A stretch of 64,000 nt of DNA from Clostridium mobile (GTDB lineage: Bacteria > Bacillota > Clostridia > Clostridiales > Clostridiaceae), in NCBI RefSeq assembly GCF_018918285.1, contig NZ_JAHLQF010000003.1:620001-684000 (forward strand), given 5' to 3'. Positions 61,660 to 64,000 of the stretch are shown here, piece by piece (within the stretch, counting starts at the first letter, position 1; the number at the start of each line of letters is the position of its first letter). Under the pieces are notes generated by a model. It saw only the letters and a program-made list of their open reading frames with translations, had not been told where the DNA came from and did not search any database. The position numbers and the translations under genes are program-made.

Positions 61660-64000
61660 ATGAATAACAAAAGGAAAAGAATAATATCTTTTCTCATGGC
61701 ATTTGCTATGATTTTGTCCACACTTAATTTAAATTTATTTAATTCTAATAAGGTTTATGCAGAGTCAATAGAGAGTGTACAAGCTACTGCAACGGTGAAT
61801 GAGGCCATAGAAGCGGTAATTGCTTGTATGAATAAAGATTATTATGATAATAAAGGTGGTTCGCTAGAAGGAGAAGCTTATGCGGCTATGCATAAAGCAG
61901 GAGCAGACATAGGGAAAAAAGATTGGAGAGTAAATAAGGATACATCTAGCTACGGGCTAGCAGCTTTTGGATCTAAAGTAACTCAGGCATTAGCACTTAT
62001 GGATTTAGATGAAGATCCAACAATTTATAAAGAAATAAGCTTAATTAGCGATATAGCAAAAGATATAAACAAAGTAAGTTCATCTAGAGATATGGGTATA
62101 AATGAAGTTAAAGCTTTAATCTTACTAGATAGATATAGTGAAAAGTATAGTGATAAAAAAGTAGATTATAATTTAGAAAATGCAATTAAAAACTTGATAG
62201 AAGCTCAAAAAAAAGATGGTTCAATAAATAATGCACCACAACATACTGCTGCTGCAATAGTTGTGCTAAATAAGCATAGGGATATTGAGGGAGTTAATGA
62301 TTGTATAAATAAAGCTTTAGATTATTTGCATGGAAAGTATACACAGAATGGAGCTTTAGTAAATTCAAAATTCTTTACTGGGCCTAACGCTGAAGCTGTA
62401 ATGTGGTTTGTACAAACAGGAGAGAATTTAACATCAGAAAAGTGGATTAAAGATGGTAAAGGAATAATAGAAACATTATTTAATTCATGGAATGGTAAGA
62501 AATTTGTAAGTTCTACTGGAAGGAGCGACTATAGCCCAATACCAAAAGTACTTTCTGCACTAGTTTCCCTTAAAGAAGCAGGATATGGAGACTATGAAAT
62601 AAAAGGGGTAAAATTTGATAATATAAACAAAGAAGAACCTGAAAAAACTTGTAAAGCAAACATAACTATAGTTTATCCAAATGGAGATAAAAAGTATGAT
62701 GTAAAATTTAAGCCTAGTGAAGTTACTATAAGCAATAAGAAACAATCAGGACTTACAGTTTTAGGAGCATTGCAAGCAACAACGGATGAATATGAAGCAA
62801 AAGGTAGTATGGTTACATCTATTTTTGGAATGAAAACTGAAGGCATGAACGGATGGATGTATTCATTAAATGGAGAAGTTCCAAGCACCTATGCAAATGA
62901 AACAGAAGTTAAAGATGGAGATAAAATTGTTTGGTATTATAGTAAAGATTCCATGAATGGAAAAGGACCTTCTTACGAAGAAGTAGTAAATTTAGTAAAA
63001 GATATGGACAAGGAAGAAAAGCCAGAAGAACCTGAGAAACAAAAAGATGGCAGCAGTATAGCATCAATAATAAACGCGATAGTAAATTATTATAATGAAG
63101 ATCATTTTATAACTAATCAAGGACAATTACAAGGTTTTCAATACTCTGCTATGTACAAAGCAGGGGCAGATTTAGGTAAAAAACAGTGGTATTTAAGTGA
63201 AAAATATGAGAGTTTCGACAAAGACTTAGCCTATGTAGGAAGTAAGGCAAATCAAAGCTTAATCCTTATTGATTTAAATAGGGATGCAAATGATTATAAT
63301 AATAGAAAATTAATCGATGAAATAGTAGAAAAAATAAATAGTACTAATAGTTATTTTGGACAAAGAGAAATAACTGCTGTTATAGCATTAGATAAATATA
63401 ATGAAAAATTCAAAGATACAAAGGTTGATTATAATATAGAACATGCTATTAGTAAAATCATAGAAGCACAATGCGAAGATGGAGGATTTAAAGAGAGAGG
63501 AAATTCCTCTGTTCCCATAAATACAGGATATGCATTAATGGCCTTAAGCAAGCACAAAGATGTAAAAGGTGTAGATGAAGCTATAGAAAAAGCTTTAACA
63601 TATTTACAAGGAATACAAAAAGATGATGGTGGGCTATATGATACAGCTTTTATAACAGGATATCATTCAGAAGTCCTTCGTGGAATAATTGCAGCTGGAG
63701 AAAATCCTACATCAAAAAAATGGACAAAACCATCAGGTAAAAATCCAGTAGATGCCTTATTCACACTATGGAAAGATAACAATTCTTTTGACGGTAAAAA
63801 AGGCGAAAGTATAAACAACAGAGGCTGGGTAGAAGCTACATGGAAAGCATTATATGCATTGATAGACTTAAGGGATGCTGGATATGGTGAATATGTAGTA
63901 GATGGAGTAAAGGTTAAAGGAATAGATGATGGAGATAATGAGCAGGAAGAAAAAACTTTTAAGGTTAATGTAGCTATTGCCATACCAGAAGGTGGCAAGT
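61660..64000 (+). CDS. Secreted transcobalamin-like protein with tandem barrel-DUF4430 units (partial)
   Basis: The reading frame is open to the window end (780 codons seen, no stop). A signal peptide (MNNKRKRIISFLMAFAMILS, to about residue 38) is followed by barrel 1 (about 43-315), DUF4430 (about 330-435, with GMNGWMYSLNGEVPSTYANETEVKDGDKIVWYY), a short charged linker, barrel 2 (about 463-755) and the start of a second DUF4430 (from about 766). The order barrel then DUF4430 is exactly that of transcobalamin, here duplicated. GGGGGGAAG precedes the ATG at 61660. It is likely a cell-surface corrinoid binder; an anchor would lie beyond the window. Confidence 0.85.
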   Translation, partial: MNNKRKRIISFLMAFAMILSTLNLNLFNSNKVYAESIESVQATATVNEAIEAVIACMNKDYYDNKGGSLEGEAYAAMHKAGADIGKKDWRVNKDTSSYGLAAFGSKVTQALALMDLDEDPTIYKEISLISDIAKDINKVSSSRDMGINEVKALILLDRYSEKYSDKKVDYNLENAIKNLIEAQKKDGSINNAPQHTAAAIVVLNKHRDIEGVNDCINKALDYLHGKYTQNGALVNSKFFTGPNAEAVMWFVQTGENLTSEKWIKDGKGIIETLFNSWNGKKFVSSTGRSDYSPIPKVLSALVSLKEAGYGDYEIKGVKFDNINKEEPEKTCKANITIVYPNGDKKYDVKFKPSEVTISNKKQSGLTVLGALQATTDEYEAKGSMVTSIFGMKTEGMNGWMYSLNGEVPSTYANETEVKDGDKIVWYYSKDSMNGKGPSYEEVVNLVKDMDKEEKPEEPEKQKDGSSIASIINAIVNYYNEDHFITNQGQLQGFQYSAMYKAGADLGKKQWYLSEKYESFDKDLAYVGSKANQSLILIDLNRDANDYNNRKLIDEIVEKINSTNSYFGQREITAVIALDKYNEKFKDTKVDYNIEHAISKIIEAQCEDGGFKERGNSSVPINTGYALMALSKHKDVKGVDEAIEKALTYLQGIQKDDGGLYDTAFITGYHSEVLRGIIAAGENPTSKKWTKPSGKNPVDALFTLWKDNNSFDGKKGESINNRGWVEATWKALYALIDLRDAGYGEYVVDGVKVKGIDDGDNEQEEKTFKVNVAIAIPEGGK

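Noticed and set aside
1-64000. CRISPR array, transposase, tRNA or rRNA genes
   Set aside because: I saw no regularly spaced direct repeats, no transposase ORF, and no cloverleaf-type or ribosomal sequence in the window.

Overview
The window is AT-rich and its genes look like those of a spore-forming, anaerobic, low-GC Gram-positive bacterium, most likely a member of Clostridium sensu stricto. The evidence is an alpha/beta-type small acid-soluble spore protein, strong AGGAGG-type ribosome sites, frequent GTG and TTG starts, the anaerobic (early cobalt insertion) cobalamin route, and a surface protein with clostridial-type cell-wall-binding repeats. I cannot name the species from the sequence alone.

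Region 1 (1-17.5 kb) is mixed housekeeping and signalling DNA. On the minus strand there is a two-component system followed by a MacB/Bce-like ABC exporter (437-5659) and a spore-protein gene. On the plus strand are addA, an L-lactate dehydrogenase gene and pepT. Two paralogous orphan histidine kinases (12055-12915 and 14451-15347) flank an EamA transporter gene and two very small, well-started ORFs. A short cobC-cobU-cobS operon (15522-17452) supplies late steps of cobalamin nucleotide-loop assembly.

Region 2 (17.5-23.9 kb) is a metabolic operon: a GlpA/L-2-hydroxyglutarate-dehydrogenase-like flavoprotein with a BFD iron-sulfur domain, an FAD/NAD oxidoreductase, a DUF1667 protein, glutamate dehydrogenase and an AEC-family carrier. 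A convergent FadR-type GntR regulator lies downstream. A perfect 32-bp palindrome sits directly after the operon promoter, and its core recurs in front of the regulator gene.

Region 3 (24.1-48.6 kb) is a nearly complete anaerobic cobalamin pathway behind an AdoCbl riboswitch: cbiP, cbiB, cobD, cbiMNQ, the tetrapyrrole genes (hemA, precorrin-2 dehydrogenase, hemC, cobA-hemD, hemB, hemL), cbiA, cbiC, cbiD, cbiET, cbiL, cbiF, cbiG, cbiH, cbiJ, an alpha-ribazole salvage pair (cblT/cblS-like), cbiK and two tandem adenosyltransferase genes. No cbiO follows cbiMNQ, and I see no cobT.

Region 4 (48.6 kb to the end) is the most interesting part. A second cobalamin riboswitch with a clear terminator precedes a DUF4430 lipoprotein, a cell-wall-binding DUF4430 protein, a complete ECF transporter (EcfT, a fused double ATPase and a CbrT-like S component) and three secreted proteins. 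The secreted proteins are built from alpha/alpha-barrel (prenyltransferase-like) domains, and two of them also carry DUF4430 domains. Barrel plus DUF4430 is the architecture of animal transcobalamin and intrinsic factor. The locus therefore looks like a surface cobalamin (or cobinamide) capture and relay system feeding an ECF importer. The last gene runs off the end of the window.
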